Shown: piece by piece, positions 1-11,936 of the stretch
Layout: each line of letters starts with the position of its first letter
Numbering within the stretch: the stretch's first letter is position 1
NCBI RefSeq assembly: GCF_000740895.1
Contig: NC_025260.1
Span: 2,274,001-2,338,000, forward strand
DNA from: Theileria orientalis strain Shintoku
Taxonomy: Eukaryota > Apicomplexa > Aconoidasida > Piroplasmida > Theileriidae
Reading direction: 5' to 3'
Length of the DNA: 64,000 bases
Position numbers and translations under genes: made by a program
Notes under the pieces: model-generated
Database searches by the model: none
Told to the model about the DNA's origin: nothing
The model's input: the letters and a program-made list of their open reading frames with translations, nothing else

Positions 1-1
1 C

Positions 2-3000
2 GATTTTCCAGAAGAGTCGGCAGAAGAACTGTTAAAGGAGCTTGTGAGAGAGGTTAAGAATAAAATAACCTCAGCAGCAGAAGTGTGTATATACTCAGAA
101 GCACTGGAACAAAATCATGAAATGACGAGAGAAGAAGTGGGATTTATTAAGAGTAGCTCGGCACTGCCGTGCGTGCTAATAGCGCTAGCGTCGCTGATGA
201 GTGATGACGTGTACCTGGACACCTCGTCAGAAGGAGTGGTGAGAGTGGTGGTGAGTTGCAGGTCGGTCTACGAGTACAGCGAAGAAAAGCTGAGTCTGTG
301 CCTGAAGCTGTTCTACTGCGAAGTGGAGGACGACTGCATGTTGTCGCTGGAGTACAGGAACGCAGAGTTGGCGCACTATAGAACGCAGTTGCTGAGGTAC
401 CTGCTGCAGTTGTCGCTGTCGCCGATGAATAGGAGGAGTAAACTAAGGTTCGCGTTCAACGGAACTGTGGACACGAGGAAGTTTACAATGAGACTGTTTA
501 AGTTCCTTAACTTCAGAACGAACAGCGCACTCATGGACAGAATAGTGTTTGAAAAGTACTTGACGACGAGAGTGGTAATAGAACATAAAAGCAGGACTGC
601 GAGTGTGAAAAGTAAGAAAAATATCGCAAATGGTACCAGTGGTGTGGGCAGAACGAGTAATAGTAACCACTATGAGTATGGCAGCAGAGGTAGTAAGGAC
701 TATGAGTATGGTAATACGAGCACTGCGTCGAGAAGGGGAAGGAAAGGTACCAGAGGCAGAAGAAAGAAGGGGGAGAGGCAAGGCTTGATTAATGGGAAGC
801 TGAAGAAAGGAAAAGGGAACGAGTCGGATCAAGAAGAGTACGAGGAGCATGACGGAATGCCGCTAAGTAAAATGTTTAGTGTGTTCGGGTTTCTGGAGTA
901 CCACGGGAGGAACGTGAAAGCCGGAAACGTTAAGTTGGCAGTTAAGTCGGAGGACGCAGCGCAGAATGAAAAGTACTTCGAAGCAGAATATTTCTTTAAC
1001 GTCAGCTTTAAGTTCATAGGAGTGCTGAGGACGTACGTGGTCGAGGGGCCGAGTTTTGGAGCAGACGTCGTGGACCAGTTAACATTTAAGTATTACCTGA
1101 GGCTGTGCTCTAACGACTTCTACAACACAGTGAACACGGCAATAATATATTCGGCGATCAGGGAGGTGGTGGACACGAATGAGTACGGAGATAAGGTGGA
1201 AAACGCACTGCTTGCCCAGTATTTGGGAGAAGGAGAAGAGGGAGCGGTGAGAGGAGAGTACAACGGGTTCATGGAGTCCCTGGGTCTGCTGGATAACGAA
1301 GGCAGCAGAAGCAGAGAGAGGACGGAGAGCAAGAAGAGCTGGAAGCTGCAGTTCGTGGACCTGCTGAAGCTGAACAACAGGTACACGAAGAGAGCCTTCT
1401 ACACGCTGACGCACGAGTTCTGCGCACAGTTCCTGCGCTTCGTCCCGAACTCGTGTCTGCCGAACCTGCTCTGCAGCTGGGCGTCCTCGCTGCCGACGGA
1501 CACGATGAGCACAGTGAGGAGCGAAAAGATAGCGACGGCGCGCTTCGTGATGTTCACGCTGCTCTGCAGAATCGGCGCAGCGAAGTACGAGCTCAGCACG
1601 AGGTTCTTCAGGGCGCTGGAACCGCTGGTGTCGGCAGTTAACGTGGTGCTGGTGAACCTGGAGATCGTGTACAAGGCGCCGGCGTCACACGGCGCGTGCG
1701 AGGTGATATCAGACGACGAGGCAACGCCGCTGAAGAAGGACCCCTGCCTGCAGTCCTCACAGGAGTTCAACGAGCTGCTCTCAGGGGAGCTGGACGTGTC
1801 GGACTCCAACTTCTACGAAAACATCGTCACAAAGTACAACACGATCAGGGCGGAGAACGTGAAGAGGATGAGGGAGAGGAGGGAGGAGATGCGAAGAAGG
1901 AACAGAGAGCAGGTGGGTCATCTGCTGCATGTGGCGTGGCTGTTCGGGAAGATGATGGACAGGATAACGAGGAGCCTGAGCGACACGATGTTCGACCCGG
2001 GCAACCAGTACGTGACAAATACAGGTACGAGTCTTTTTTTATGGTATTTAAATGGTGGTGTGTGTTATCAAATGCTACTGTTGCGTTTTGTTCATAAAGT
2101 AGTATTGTGTGCTATCAAAGGCTACCATTGTGTGTTAAGGAAATAAGCCGTCGCCAGGGCGGATATTAGTTAGCATTCTTCAGTTAACTAAGTTTATTTA
2201 GAAATAGCTACTACTGTTAGTCTAATATTAGCATAATTCAACTAAAACTAATGCTGTACAGACAATACTACATAGCTAACAAAATTACACAATGGACAAT
2301 AATACATAACTAATGTTCGTAGACGACACGTACGTCGTGACCTGTATTGGGAAGAAGAGAGCGTTGCTGTACTCAATGATTGATCTGCTGAAGCTGGTGG
2401 ACAACACGCTGTCGACGATCATTAGAATATGCCTGCTGTCCTCACTGAGTATATCGGACTCCTCCGCCTCTGAGCAGTGCACTCCACAGCGAACGATGGA
2501 CAGTTACAAGTTCCCGAAGCAGATAAAGTCGGAAGCGTCCAACGAGTCTGAGTATGGGTTCCCAGACTCGTGCAAGGAGTCGGTGCAGAGAAGCGCATCA
2601 CGCAAGTACGAGGCGGCAAATGAGTCGCAAAGGCACCTGGAGTCGATGAGCCACTCTGAGATCATCGGAAAGATAAAGCTCCACAAGCAAAGCGTAAAAT
2701 CGAGACTGAAGACCATGTCAAGCGTTGAGTTCAGACCCAGAGTAAGGCTGAGAGACGAGGAGGAGAGCTCGTCGGAATACGAGGACGAAGATGGAGAGTT
2801 CACGTCCGGCGACGAAGAGGAGGATGAGGCGGAGGAGCTGGCGAGCGGCAGCGCGTCCGACGATCTGGACGGCTTCATTGACTTTGAAACGGACCAGCAC
2901 CTCTCAATGCTAACGTACAACAACGGCAAGCACATTCACAACAACGCAAAGGTAGGTTGACAGTCACGCGACAGCTATAGTATATGTTGCCATTTATATG

Positions 3001-3183
3001 GGCAGTTGCTTGCAGTAGAATTTGTTAATGCAGTGAATACATGTATTTAACTATGTGATGGGTAGTTACTGCCGTAATCTTGGATATACTTAAAATGTGC
3101 AGAACCTTGGCGCCAACAAGCGACTTAAAATGACCGACCTGAGGAGCGAGTGGAGGTGTATAATAAAATCGCAACTAATGTAG
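2..3183 (+). CDS. Large conserved-type protein of unknown function, 5'-truncated
   Basis: The frame is open from base 2, so the start lies outside the window. Exons read as 2-2024, 2323-2951 and 3103-3183; phases match at both junctions and the first acceptor has a branch-like CTAAT just before its AG. About 910 codons are visible. The N-terminal two thirds look globular and mostly helical, interrupted near residues 200-280 by a low-complexity basic insert (Gly/Arg/Lys-rich, tandem YEYG motifs). The C-terminal exon pair is Ser-rich, then strongly acidic (runs of Glu/Asp/Ser around 2755-2870). A Lys/Arg-rich helix (RMRERREEMRRRNREQ) lies near residue 620. The acidic tail after a helical body could suit a nuclear protein, for example a cohesin-type HEAT protein, but I see no diagnostic motif and do not assign a family. 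The gene is convergent with the RING ligase that follows. Confidence 0.75.
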
Positions 3184-3375
3184 TTTTATTTAGCGGATGT
3201 GTATATACATCAGTGTTTATACACATATATATGCTATGATGTATGTGTATGCATAGCTTTTGGTACATATGTACCACGGCACATACATACCTACGTACAT
3301 ACATACACAGGACCCATGCTAAATGTACATGTGAATACATACGGTGCGTATGAATTGTATAAAACATTAAAACGG
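3184..3375. other. Convergent 3' spacer with TACA/CATA repeats and a perfect palindrome
   Basis: This 192-bp spacer lies between two stop codons. It holds TGTATA/TACATA-type simple repeats (about 3195-3310) and a perfect 14-bp palindrome GGTACATATGTACC at 3262-3275. No coding signal is visible. It probably carries both 3' UTRs; the palindrome could form a hairpin in either transcript. Confidence 0.5.
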
Positions 3376-4821
3376 TCAAGCGACCTCGTCCTTCAGTGGG
3401 AACTTTACGTACGAGTAGAAGTTGCGTCTGCAGACAGGGCACTTGTCGTTGCGGAGGCCGTAGAGGCACTTGGAGCAGAAGGAGCCGTGGCCGCAAGGAA
3501 GCAGCACAGTGTCCATTTCGTTTGCGATGCAGATCAGGCACTCCTTGTCCCGCACGTCGCCCATGCCGAACATGTCCCGGGGCTCCTGAGGACAAAGGTA
3601 GTCTCCACAGAAGACCACCTGCTTTAAAATCTTGGGTGACATTTTGGGGCTCTTGACGAACGGCATGATGAGCTCGTTGGGAATTCTGAATCTGACGAGA
3701 GTAATCTCGGCGTACCCCTATAGAGATAATTAAGCGGAGAATGATGGGAGTGCGTAAAAGCAGAGCAAAAAGTTAAATGTGTAAGCAGTCAAAGAAAGTA
3801 ACTAAATGTGAGTAAACAAGTACAAGATTGCGTAAAGGGAAAAAAGTTACCTGGTGACTCTCGACGTCGCCCTCGCTGAAAACCCTAGGTTCCTGCGTCC
3901 TCGGAGTGTATAGGACAATGACCAAGGGGATTCTTTTCTGAAGAAGCTCCTCTTGGGAGGACAGAGCCGACCACGTTGAAATGCTGTTGCCGTCAACTTC
4001 AATGTGCTAAAGCGAAACGTGAAAGGGTGTAAACTTACGTCGAGGGTAGGCTTTAAGGTGCACCTGATCTTCGAGCCGGAGTTGAAACAAATAGGCTCGG
4101 ATGAGCAGAAGTTCCCCTCGTTGCAGAGCAGTGAAATGTCGCCAGAAATCTTAGTGCTGTCGCACATGTCGGAAGTCTGGTCGAGAAGAAGCTCACACTG
4201 GTCAGTGTAAAAGGGAATCAGAAACTTCCGCAGCAGCTTCTTCACCTTAGTTAACAGGGTGTCGTGCAAAAGGGATAAACCGAAGGATTCCTTCTTATAA
4301 CTCTTAGGAATGATGGCTGACTGAACAATTTCAAGAGGAACGCCCCAATAGGCGCTAACGAAGGTCGTTTTCAAGCAGTCGAACTCGAAGGTGACCGTCA
4401 AGTTGTTAGTATATCCCTTCTTCGCATCTTGTGGGTTTTCGTAGACCAAACTCAGAGAATTGGGGTTAAGGGCGAGTGGCATGTGGACTCTCGGTATGGG
4501 AATGGGCTTGACCTTCCTCTTAAACCTTAGAATCTGAGTGAAGTGACTGTAGTATAAACCTAAAATTTCGGCGGCGTACTCGGCCATGCCGCTCAAGTGA
4601 ATGGCTTTCGGGTTCGCCTGGAGCTCCTTGGCAATATGCCATATTGAATTGTACTCAGTTATTAGGTGAAACAGGCGTATAAATATTAAAAGGAGGGCTA
4701 TGACTATAAAAAGGTTGGATGAACCGTAGCTTTGGAGCGCTCCAGTCCTCCCAGAAATAAACCTGCTGTCAGCTATATTCCTGTAAAAAAATAGATCAAA
4801 TTGATCAAGTATATTATCCAT
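3376..4821 (-). CDS. RING-finger E3 ubiquitin ligase, mahogunin (MGRN1)/LOG2-like
   Basis: Exons (minus strand) 4821-4039, 4006-3851 and 3717-3376 give 426 aa; the introns are 32 and 133 nt and phase 0. The C-terminus is a C3HC4 RING from about residue 373, with ECLIC, the PCGH core, FCSKC and CPVC all present. The stretch before it (QVVF..DY then RDKECLIC) and the strand TLVRFRIP match the substrate-binding MAD-type region that precedes the RING in MGRN1/LOG2 ligases. An N-terminal hydrophobic segment (about residues 37-54, IVIALLLIFIRLFHLI) suggests membrane anchoring, which is not usual for MGRN1. The family transfers ubiquitin to endosomal or membrane cargo; the substrate here is unknown. 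A strong acceptor-like tract (TTTTTTTACAG) near the 5' end could mean a different first exon. It shares a 210-bp AT-rich divergent promoter with MRT4. Confidence 0.8.
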
Positions 4822-5031
4822 TATCCTATTAATACTTTTTATAATAACCTCCCTTTATAATATAATATATAAATATATAATATGTATATAAAATATATAA
4901 AATAATGACGATTCATGAATACATATTGGGCATTACTGAAATAAAAAAAAATTATATACTAGATTTATATGTAATATTAGTTTTAAAATAATTGTGCACA
5001 TTTATATTTATTTTTAATATAAAAAATTAAA
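4822..5031. promoter_or_regulatory. Divergent AT-rich promoter region, RING ligase / MRT4
   Basis: This 210-bp spacer separates two divergent start codons and is almost pure A/T, with TATATAAA-like stretches. No gene is visible. By position it should contain both promoters and both 5' UTRs; no specific transcription-factor motif was recognised. Confidence 0.5.
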
Positions 5032-6004
5032 ATGCCGAGTTCAAAACGAAAGTTAAAAACTCAATTGACCTCATGTAAGAAGGATTCCAAAAAGAAACTA
5101 AATCTTATTGAAAACATTAGAGGCACGCTTGAACAATTTATTAAAAATAATAAAAATGAATCCACTTTTGTCTATATAATTGCCCTAAATGACCAAAGGA
5201 ACTCGCCACTTAAAACTCTGCGTTCAATACTCTTGCCAGGAAGGTAACCCAAAAATACACAATTTTAAATTTTAAATAAAACATTAATTTAAATTTGCTC
5301 TTTCTTTAAAGTAAATAAAAATTTTAGGGTGTTTTACGGAAAAAACAAAGTAATGCGCATCGCACTCGGCACCAAACCTGAAGATGAGATTTTTGAGAAT
5401 TTGCACAAAATCTCAGAAGTATGTTTAGGATTAAAGTTAATATTTATTAATAAACTATTTTAGAATTTATTTGGCGAATCTGCGATCCTAATCACATCTG
5501 AAATGCCAGATGTGGTCATGGAGAAGGTGAACGGATTTAAAGTGAGAGATTTTATAAAGTGTGATAAATTAGCCAAAGAAACAATCGTATTAAAGGTATT
5601 TTGAATATTTAAAAAAGATAAATCTTCAAATTAATCAATACCTATTGAGATTCTGGCAAATATTCATACAGGAAGGAGGTGACGACTTTAAAGACATACC
5701 AGGCAGCATGGAGCCACAATTTAGGAAATTGGGAGTGCCAACAGCTTTAAATATGGGAAAAATTGTTTTAATGGGCGATTTTGTAGTTTGTGAAAAGAAT
5801 AAAAGGCTTTCCGCCAACCAATCGCAGATACTGGTATGTGTAGAGCATAGTTTGAGTTATTTGAATGATTTAAGAAAAAGAATTGTTAACAATAATTTTT
5901 AGAAACTACTCGGTATTAGAATGTCGTTATTTAGTGCCACCGTAAAAGGATTCTGGAACGATGGACACTATAAAGAACTGACTCCCAATACACACCAACA
6001 ATAA
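5032..6004 (+). CDS. MRT4: Ribosome assembly factor MRT4 (mRNA turnover protein 4)
   Basis: Five exons, 5032-5243, 5328-5418, 5464-5595, 5672-5833 and 5903-6004, splice in phase to 232 aa, close to the yeast protein (236). The start MPSSKRK, the motifs GKNKVMRIALG and LFGESAILITS, and the block QFRKLGVPTALNMGKI are typical of MRT4, a P0/L10-like protein that holds the P-stalk rRNA site on pre-60S particles until P0 replaces it in the cytoplasm. It lacks the long C-terminal acidic tail of P0, which supports MRT4 over P0. It is a nucleolar/nuclear protein in other eukaryotes. Other ribosome-biogenesis genes (UTP15, NIFK) lie within 20 kb, but clustering need not be functional here. Confidence 0.93.
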
Positions 6005-6047
6005 TCGCTGTAATAATAGTACATATAGCATGTAAAATCTGTAATAT

Positions 6048-6509
6048 ATGAAATGTGTAATATGTTGTGTTTTTACTTGTATTATAATACCGTGTTTGGC
6101 CTATAAAACACACCTGAACGGAACGTTGCAATTCACATCAGTGGAGAACATAGTAAGTAGTAGAATCCAAATAAACGACTGCATAAGTGTGATTTGGAGA
6201 TGATTTTAGATTCGACATATGTATAACTTTTAGATAAAAAGAGGAATTCGAAGACTGTGTGATGAGCAGGAAGAAAATATATTGAAAAAATGTAAAAGGC
6301 CATTGGTACGCATCCTTCTACACAACAATCCTACATAAAGACTGTAACTGAATAAAATTCTCTAATAGTATTCAACGAATAATCAATTAATACAGGTCTG
6401 GGTCACTGATAGTGACCCTGAGTTTGATTTACACACTAAGGTCGGAAGGACTATTTCAGATGTTCTGGACTTGAAAATAGATCAAGTGAATGATAGGTTT
6501 GTTGAATGA
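6048..6509 (+). CDS. Small secreted ORF (possible leader of ArgRS)
   Basis: Three exons, 6048-6152, 6234-6305 and 6396-6509, join in phase 0 to 96 aa. The N-terminus MKCVICCVFTCIIIPCLA is a good signal peptide ending in a plausible cleavage site, followed by a polar region with basic residues. Its TGA stop (6507-6509) overlaps the ATG of arginyl-tRNA synthetase (6506-6508) as ATGA, in a different frame. Two explanations fit. It may be a small independent secreted protein. Or it may be the bipartite apicoplast leader of the synthetase, separated from it by a frameshift or an alternative splice I cannot see. The codon just upstream of the synthetase ATG, in its own frame, is TGA, so no simple in-frame fusion exists. 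No family was recognised. Confidence 0.5.
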
Positions 6510-8394
6510 GTGAAAATGCGGTGATCAGACTGTGCAATGAGATTAAAAAGGATTTATCGATAGTGGACTCGTGTCAAATATCGCACGACGAATTAAAAGT
6601 AAAACTGAGAGACTCGTACCTCTTGGATAAGCTGGACGAAATGGAAAAGGATGAGAGACTGTCAGTAGGAAAGCTGACGAACGAGAAAGTAGTGGTAGAC
6701 TACTTTAGCCCGAACGTAGGAAAGATGCTGCACATGGGCCATATAAGGTCGCTGGTGATAGGACAAAGCCTGTCGAACCTGTTGGAGTTCTCAGGAAGCA
6801 AAGTGTGCAGAAGAAACCACGTGGGAGACTTCGGACTGCAGTGCGGAATACTGATGAGGTACCTGATGGAGTACGACGTGAGAATGATGGAAGCACTGGA
6901 GGTGGAGAGCCTGCCCCGAGACCGCGCCATCAAGGAAGAGAGGAAGTATTTCGGATTCAAAATACCAGAAATGGAGGAAGACTACAGAGAGAGGACACTG
7001 CACCTGCCGCTGCCAACATTTTCAGACAATCTGATACTATCGACAGTGGATAGCTACTACAAGTTGGCGTGCAACAAGTTCACGGAGGACGAGGAGTTTT
7101 GTAGAAGAGCAAGACACGAAGCAATGCTGTTGCAGAATTCAAAGAGCCAGGGGCAGAAGCAGTGGGAAAAATTGAGAAACACGTGCGTGGGACACTATGA
7201 AGATATGGCATACTTCTACTACATGGATGGGCTGAAAACGATACCAGAAAGCTACTATAAGAACGTGGCAGACGAATTGATAAGCAAGTTGGTGAGAGAG
7301 AATAAGGCAAGAGAGGAGGGAAAGGAGGTCCTGGTAAACATACCTGGTCTGTACCGTGAGAGTGAGGAACAAGAAGATTTGGATGATTTGGATGGCGAGG
7401 AATCAGAAGCTGCCGAGTCTGAAGACAGCGATAGCGTCAACAAGGCAGTTTTGAGGACGGCGGAAGGGAGTTTGACATACATGGCAACGGACCTTGCAGC
7501 CCTGTCTCACAGAGTAAGCTGGAACAAGCCGGACAGAGTAATATATGTGACTGAGAGCAACCAGAGACCACACTTTAAAAAGGTAAGTGCGCTGCTGAAG
7601 GGATAGGCAATTAGTTTAGTGGTCAAACAGCTAGTTGACGAATTAACGATCTGCAGCTCTATAAAATAGCAAAGAAGCTCGACATGTTAAACGGGTGTAA
7701 GGTGGAACACGTAGGATTCGGACAAGTGAGGCTCGAAGGAGCAGGAAAACTGAGGTCTAGGTCGGGCAGCAAGTGTAGTCTGGTTGACATCACGAAGCAG
7801 GTGGTTAAACTAGTGGGCGACGAAATAGTCAAGAGAGGGGACTACTTGGAGCTCAAAAGGCCGCTGCTGTCTAGAAAGATTGGTAAGTGCCGTGTTTACA
7901 AGATTAACGCTGTGCAGGAGTGGGATCCATGATTTTCAGCGACCTGAGTGTGGAGAGGCACTCGGGATACAACTTTTCGCTTGAGCGTCTGATGAATCAG
8001 GGCAACAACGGGCTCATTGCGATCCTCTACGCGTACGTAAGGTGTCTGTCGCTGCTGAAGAAGACGGAGCAGCTGGAGCCGCTGGAGAAAAGAGGTGCAG
8101 TCCAGACAAATAACGCCCTTTTCAGAATTCAGAAACGCCTCGGAGAGGAACCTGGGAAGGTCACTCCTCGGGTTCGAGAACACGGTCCTCTCAGCAGTGG
8201 CGACGCGTGAGCCGCACAGAGTTTGCAGGTACCTGAGGGCGCTCTGCAAGGCCTTCAGTCGCTTCTACGAGGACACGCAGGTCATAGAGGACGGCAAGGC
8301 CTACTCACTCTCCGTGAGGCTGGTTAAACTGACTTCAAGAGTGATAGAAGAGGCGCTGAAGATACTGAACATACAGCCAGTGCAGCATTTGTAA
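6506..8394 (+). CDS. RARS: Arginyl-tRNA synthetase (class I)
   Basis: Exons 6506-7582, 7657-7882, 7918-8094 and 8126-8394 join to 582 aa. The catalytic Rossmann fold shows SPNVGKMLHMGHIRS, the family's HIGH variant, followed by NHVGDFG. The region usually written as KMSKS is replaced by KLRSRSGSKCSLVDI, as in eukaryotic ArgRS (K-x-R-SG...LxD). The anticodon-binding domain starts near GSMIFSDLS and ends in the ALKILNI tail. The enzyme charges tRNA-Arg. The last intron is only 31 nt (8095-8125) with a GTGCAG donor; without it the frame appears broken. An acidic insert (about residues 290-315, EEQEDLDDLDGEESE) sits in the catalytic half. There is no targeting sequence in this frame, so as modelled the product is cytosolic, but the ORF upstream encodes a signal peptide. 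Confidence 0.93.
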
Positions 8395-8510
8395 TATAAA
8401 TAAAGTTAACCCTGTTATACTCGACAGAGAATAAGTATGTGTACAGAGCCTAGGTAATCTACAAGATTCAACTGAGCTCGAGTAAGCATGAAGGCATTCA
8501 TACGCAGAGT

Positions 8511-9881
8511 TCACTTGTCCTTCTTTTTCGCTTCGTCCACATCCCTGATGAACTTTCTGACCTGGCGCGGCGTCATGTCGTTCACGAAGTTAGGCTTCAT
8601 GTCCTCGGTGAACTCGGGGACCTCCGCCTTCGAAAGGTCCTGGCTGAGGTCGTAGCTGTTCGGGAACATGTGCCAGTTGTACATCCACCCGTGGACGGTT
8701 TCGCGGGGAAGCACTTTCGGAGGCTTGATCTCCCCTTCTGAAAATAGTTGTGCCAACACCAGCAATAGTAGTAGCAGATTAGCAATAGTAGTAGCAGATT
8801 AGCAATAGTAGTAATAGTAATAATAGTAATAATAATAGTAGTAGCAGAGTAGTAATAGGAAATAAATAAGTGGTGATATATGGTTAATACCTTCTGAAAC
8901 TGCTAATCTGTAGTTATTCTGAAACTCAGGAGGAGGAGTGATATGAGTGAGCTTGAACAACATTTGCAGGGTGCCGTCCCGGTAAACGCAGGACACGTTC
9001 CTCAAGTCCACATGGGAAAACGGCCTGTATGACCTTTGAATCCTCAGTAGCTTCTTATTCTTAGCAGGGTCCCGCTTAGATGCAAAAGTCACGCGTTCCC
9101 ACTGATTAACAATCGTGTTCTTCGGGAAGTTGATCATTATTAGAGGGGGCCTCAGTATGTTGTCATCGGTGACATCTGCGTAGCCATAATCAGGTTTCGG
9201 CATCCGATTGAACAAGTCGTTGTAGGTGCTGTGATAGGACAATTTGTGTTGGGGCTCCACAGGCTCACTTTCGCAGGTCTCATAGTATGTGTTCAGCTCA
9301 GGAGAGTTCGGAATCTCCTCAGCCGCTTCCATGTATGAGTCAGGATACTTTTTGTCCTTCGTGTAGTTTAAAAATACTCGAAACTGGTCCCTCTTTATTC
9401 CTGGAGCCCAGATGCTAATTCTGAGGTACGGAGTGCCCTCCCTCAGTAGCATTTTGGTATAGTCAAAGGGCGCAGGGAGCTCGAACCTTTTGAACCCTTC
9501 GTCAGGAAGGTGGAGCGTGGGATCGATCCTCTTGACCTTCTTTATCTTCTTGTCCTTGCCGGGGAAGTTTGCCTTAGTTTCCGCAGTCATTTCAGCCTCC
9601 CACTCGTCGCCAGTCTGTGTGCGACCGTCCTTTGAATACAGGCACTCGTAGGAAATCATGGTCCTGCCATACAGGCCAACATCCTCGGGCACACAAACTC
9701 CTGTCCTACTCACAGCCTTCAATGCCCTTTTTTCATAAGAAGGTTCATTTTGAATTCTACTTAAACTGTAATTATTAACACTTCCATTGAATGATTTAAG
9801 ATTATTTACAAATGATATCCGAATACAATCAGAGTTTAGAGCTATAATTAGTAGTACATAATTGTATATGAAAAGTTTCAT
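8511..9881 (-). CDS. Secreted or organelle-targeted protein of unknown function
   Basis: Two exons, 9881-8891 and 8737-8511, give 405 aa. I chose the ATG at 9881 because it opens a clear signal peptide (MKLFIYNYVLLIIALNSDC); the frame extends a little upstream without another ATG. The next 30 residues are Asn/Ser-rich with few acidic residues, as in an apicoplast transit peptide. The body is globular, rich in Tyr/Pro, with no motif I can name; the C-terminus ends in a Lys-rich helix (AEVPEF..RQVRKFIRDVDEAKKKDK region). The intron (8738-8890) contains the AGT-rich microsatellite described separately. It is convergent with ArgRS, 116 bp apart. An apicoplast lumen protein is my best guess, with low certainty. 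Confidence 0.75.
8761..8859. repeat. AGT/AAT microsatellite inside an intron
   Basis: Two exact copies of a 20-bp unit AGCAATAGTAGTAGCAGATT (8761-8800) are followed by a decayed run of AGT/AAT trinucleotides. It lies entirely within the 153-nt intron of the flanking minus-strand gene, so length change should not alter the protein. Confidence 0.8.
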
Positions 9882-10316
9882 AAGTTTTAGTGTAATCAAA
9901 TGTGCTAAGTGTGAAATTTACATTGTGAATATAACCTCAAAATACTAAAAGAACAAAAATTAAGCAACAAATAAAATGTGTGTAAGTGGCTAAATATTTC
10001 AGCTCATAAAAATACGTGGAAATTATAGAATCTTGCGAAATATATTCTGACACCATATGTGTTATAGAGAATAAGGAATCATACACATGATTAGTTTTTT
10101 AACATCATAGACTGTTTATTATTAATTTTATTAATATTTTGAAGTCCTTTATAGTAATATTGGTAATATATTATGTTAACATCTGGATTTTAATTCTTGT
10201 GTGTATCTCTATGTTAAAACACCCGTTTCCACTAACTAATTGATATTATAGTCATGTACAATGACTTGAAATAACATATTATACAGGTGTGTCTATAACT
10301 ATATGTTACACGTGAT
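9882..10316. other. AT-rich intergenic spacer without a gene
   Basis: These 435 bp lie between the start of one minus-strand gene and the stop of the next. The sequence is strongly A/T-rich with stops in all frames. I see no tRNA-like or conserved element. It should hold the promoter of the downstream secreted-protein gene and the 3' UTR of UTP15. Confidence 0.6.
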
Positions 10317-11936
10317 TTAAAGTATGAAATCGATTAAGCCTTTGAGCCTCATCAGAATCGTGTGTTGATAAAGCTCCAGGTTAATCTTGTTGGGAATGCG
10401 TTTTATCTCAGCCATGACAGCCTCATCTGTACATGACTTGAGCCAGGGGTTCTGGTCCAGAATGGCGATCAGGAACTCGAGAATGAGCGTAGTGTTGTTG
10501 ATGTCCCTGTTCAAGTGAGCGCAAACGAACTTTAAAAGAGGAAGTATGGTCTTTTCATCACGATTCCGAACCGCAGTGGAAAGAGTGCCCCTTATAATGA
10601 GGAGCTCGATGAGATTGTACACGTGTTCGGGCCTAAAGTTAAGTTATTCAAGGGGAAAAGGAAGGAACTTACGTCAATTTAAGAGCCAAATCCAGTGCAG
10701 CCTTGTATTGAAACGACTTAACGAGTTTGTCCAGTGGACCTAGCTTGGGAGGCTTGTATCCGAAGTAGTCGAGTGGTTTCGCTTCGGAACCTTGGTGCAC
10801 AGGTGAGGAATCTGAAGCCTTGGTGTCCGGCTCATTTATCATCCTATCGCCGGCCTTCAGGTTGTGCCTCACCAGCCAGTCACCTGAGACCAATCCTACG
10901 GTCAAAACGCTATTGTACAGAAAATCAAACGACGTGATCTGGGACTCGTAGCTGTAGACTTGCAGGAGAGTGCCAGACGTAACATCCGTAAACTTGACGG
11001 TCCCGTCTAGAGAGGCGGTGACCAGGCATTCGTCCTCATCACTCAAGAAAGATCCAAGGACCGTCCTCATATGAGGCTTGAGGCAGTAGTCCAGCTTCAA
11101 GCCTGAGCTCACGTCCCATACCATGACCTTGTTGTCTCCTGTGGAAAGCAGCCTGAAGCCTGAAGAGGAGCAGGAAACGTGCTGAACTGGGGACCCGTGG
11201 TTCAGAGTCGCAACTGGAGACGTCGGTATCCTAACGTCATACACTCGACACCGTGAGTCGTAGCAGCCTGTGACCCAGAGATTCGGGTCATCGGGGATGC
11301 TACACAGGGTCCTCACGGAGTCAGTGTGGCCGTCGAGCGTCAAAACGCACTTTTCCTCGGAGATATCCCAAAATTTAACCCGAGAGTCTTCACCGCCAGA
11401 CATCAAATTCAACTTGTCGTTTGAAAAGCGGTGGCAGTGGACAGGGCCTTCGTGAGCGTTAAATCTGCGCAGATGCGACTTCAGTGAGAGTGCGATAACG
11501 TTTATGGATCCAGAGTCGTCAGAAACTGCCGCCAACTTAGCATCCGATCTAAAAGAGCAGAATCGTACGAAACTCTTGGAAGAAGTGTAGTTGTGAAGTG
11601 TATTTTGATTCATGTAGTCATAGAACAAAACCTAAGAAGGAATCAGAAATTAAAATCAATATAGTATAAATAATAAATACATCAAAATAAATATAAATAA
11701 TTATCTATTGGTGTAAGGCGAGATGAATAAGAAAGGCGAACCTTCGTTCCGTACGAAACTGCGCATAGGTTATCACAAGGGCTCAAGGACAAATGTGAAA
11801 TAGGTGAGGATTCCTTGCCCGTTCCTACGACCTTTAACCATTTGAAGTAGCTTCTTGCGCTTTTATCGGACTCAGAGGTCTCAGAAACGGTTCGCCTTAG
11901 GCCTTCTACCTCGCAGACCTTGAAATAATCACCCAT
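10317..11936 (-). CDS. UTP15: U3 snoRNP WD40 protein UTP15
   Basis: Exons 11936-11742, 11631-10673 and 10632-10317 give 489 aa. The N-terminal two thirds form a WD40 propeller (repeats ending in VKFWDIS, CRVYDVR, VMVWDVS, VKFTDVT). The C-terminal third carries the UTP15-specific helical domain: DKLVKSFQYKAALDLAL followed by LLIIRGTLSTAVRNRDE and LPLLKFVCAHL. In other eukaryotes UTP15 is part of the t-UTP/UtpA complex of the small-subunit processome, which acts in the nucleolus on the 5' ETS of pre-rRNA and also promotes rDNA transcription. Length is close to the usual 510-520. The first intron has a GTTCGC donor instead of GTAAG; the resulting junction YGTK-VLFYDY restores a good propeller strand. 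Confidence 0.93.

Noticed and set aside
8087..8130. Apparent frameshift in arginyl-tRNA synthetase
   Set aside because: A 31-nt GT-AG intron (8095-8125) restores the frame and the expected anticodon-binding sequence.
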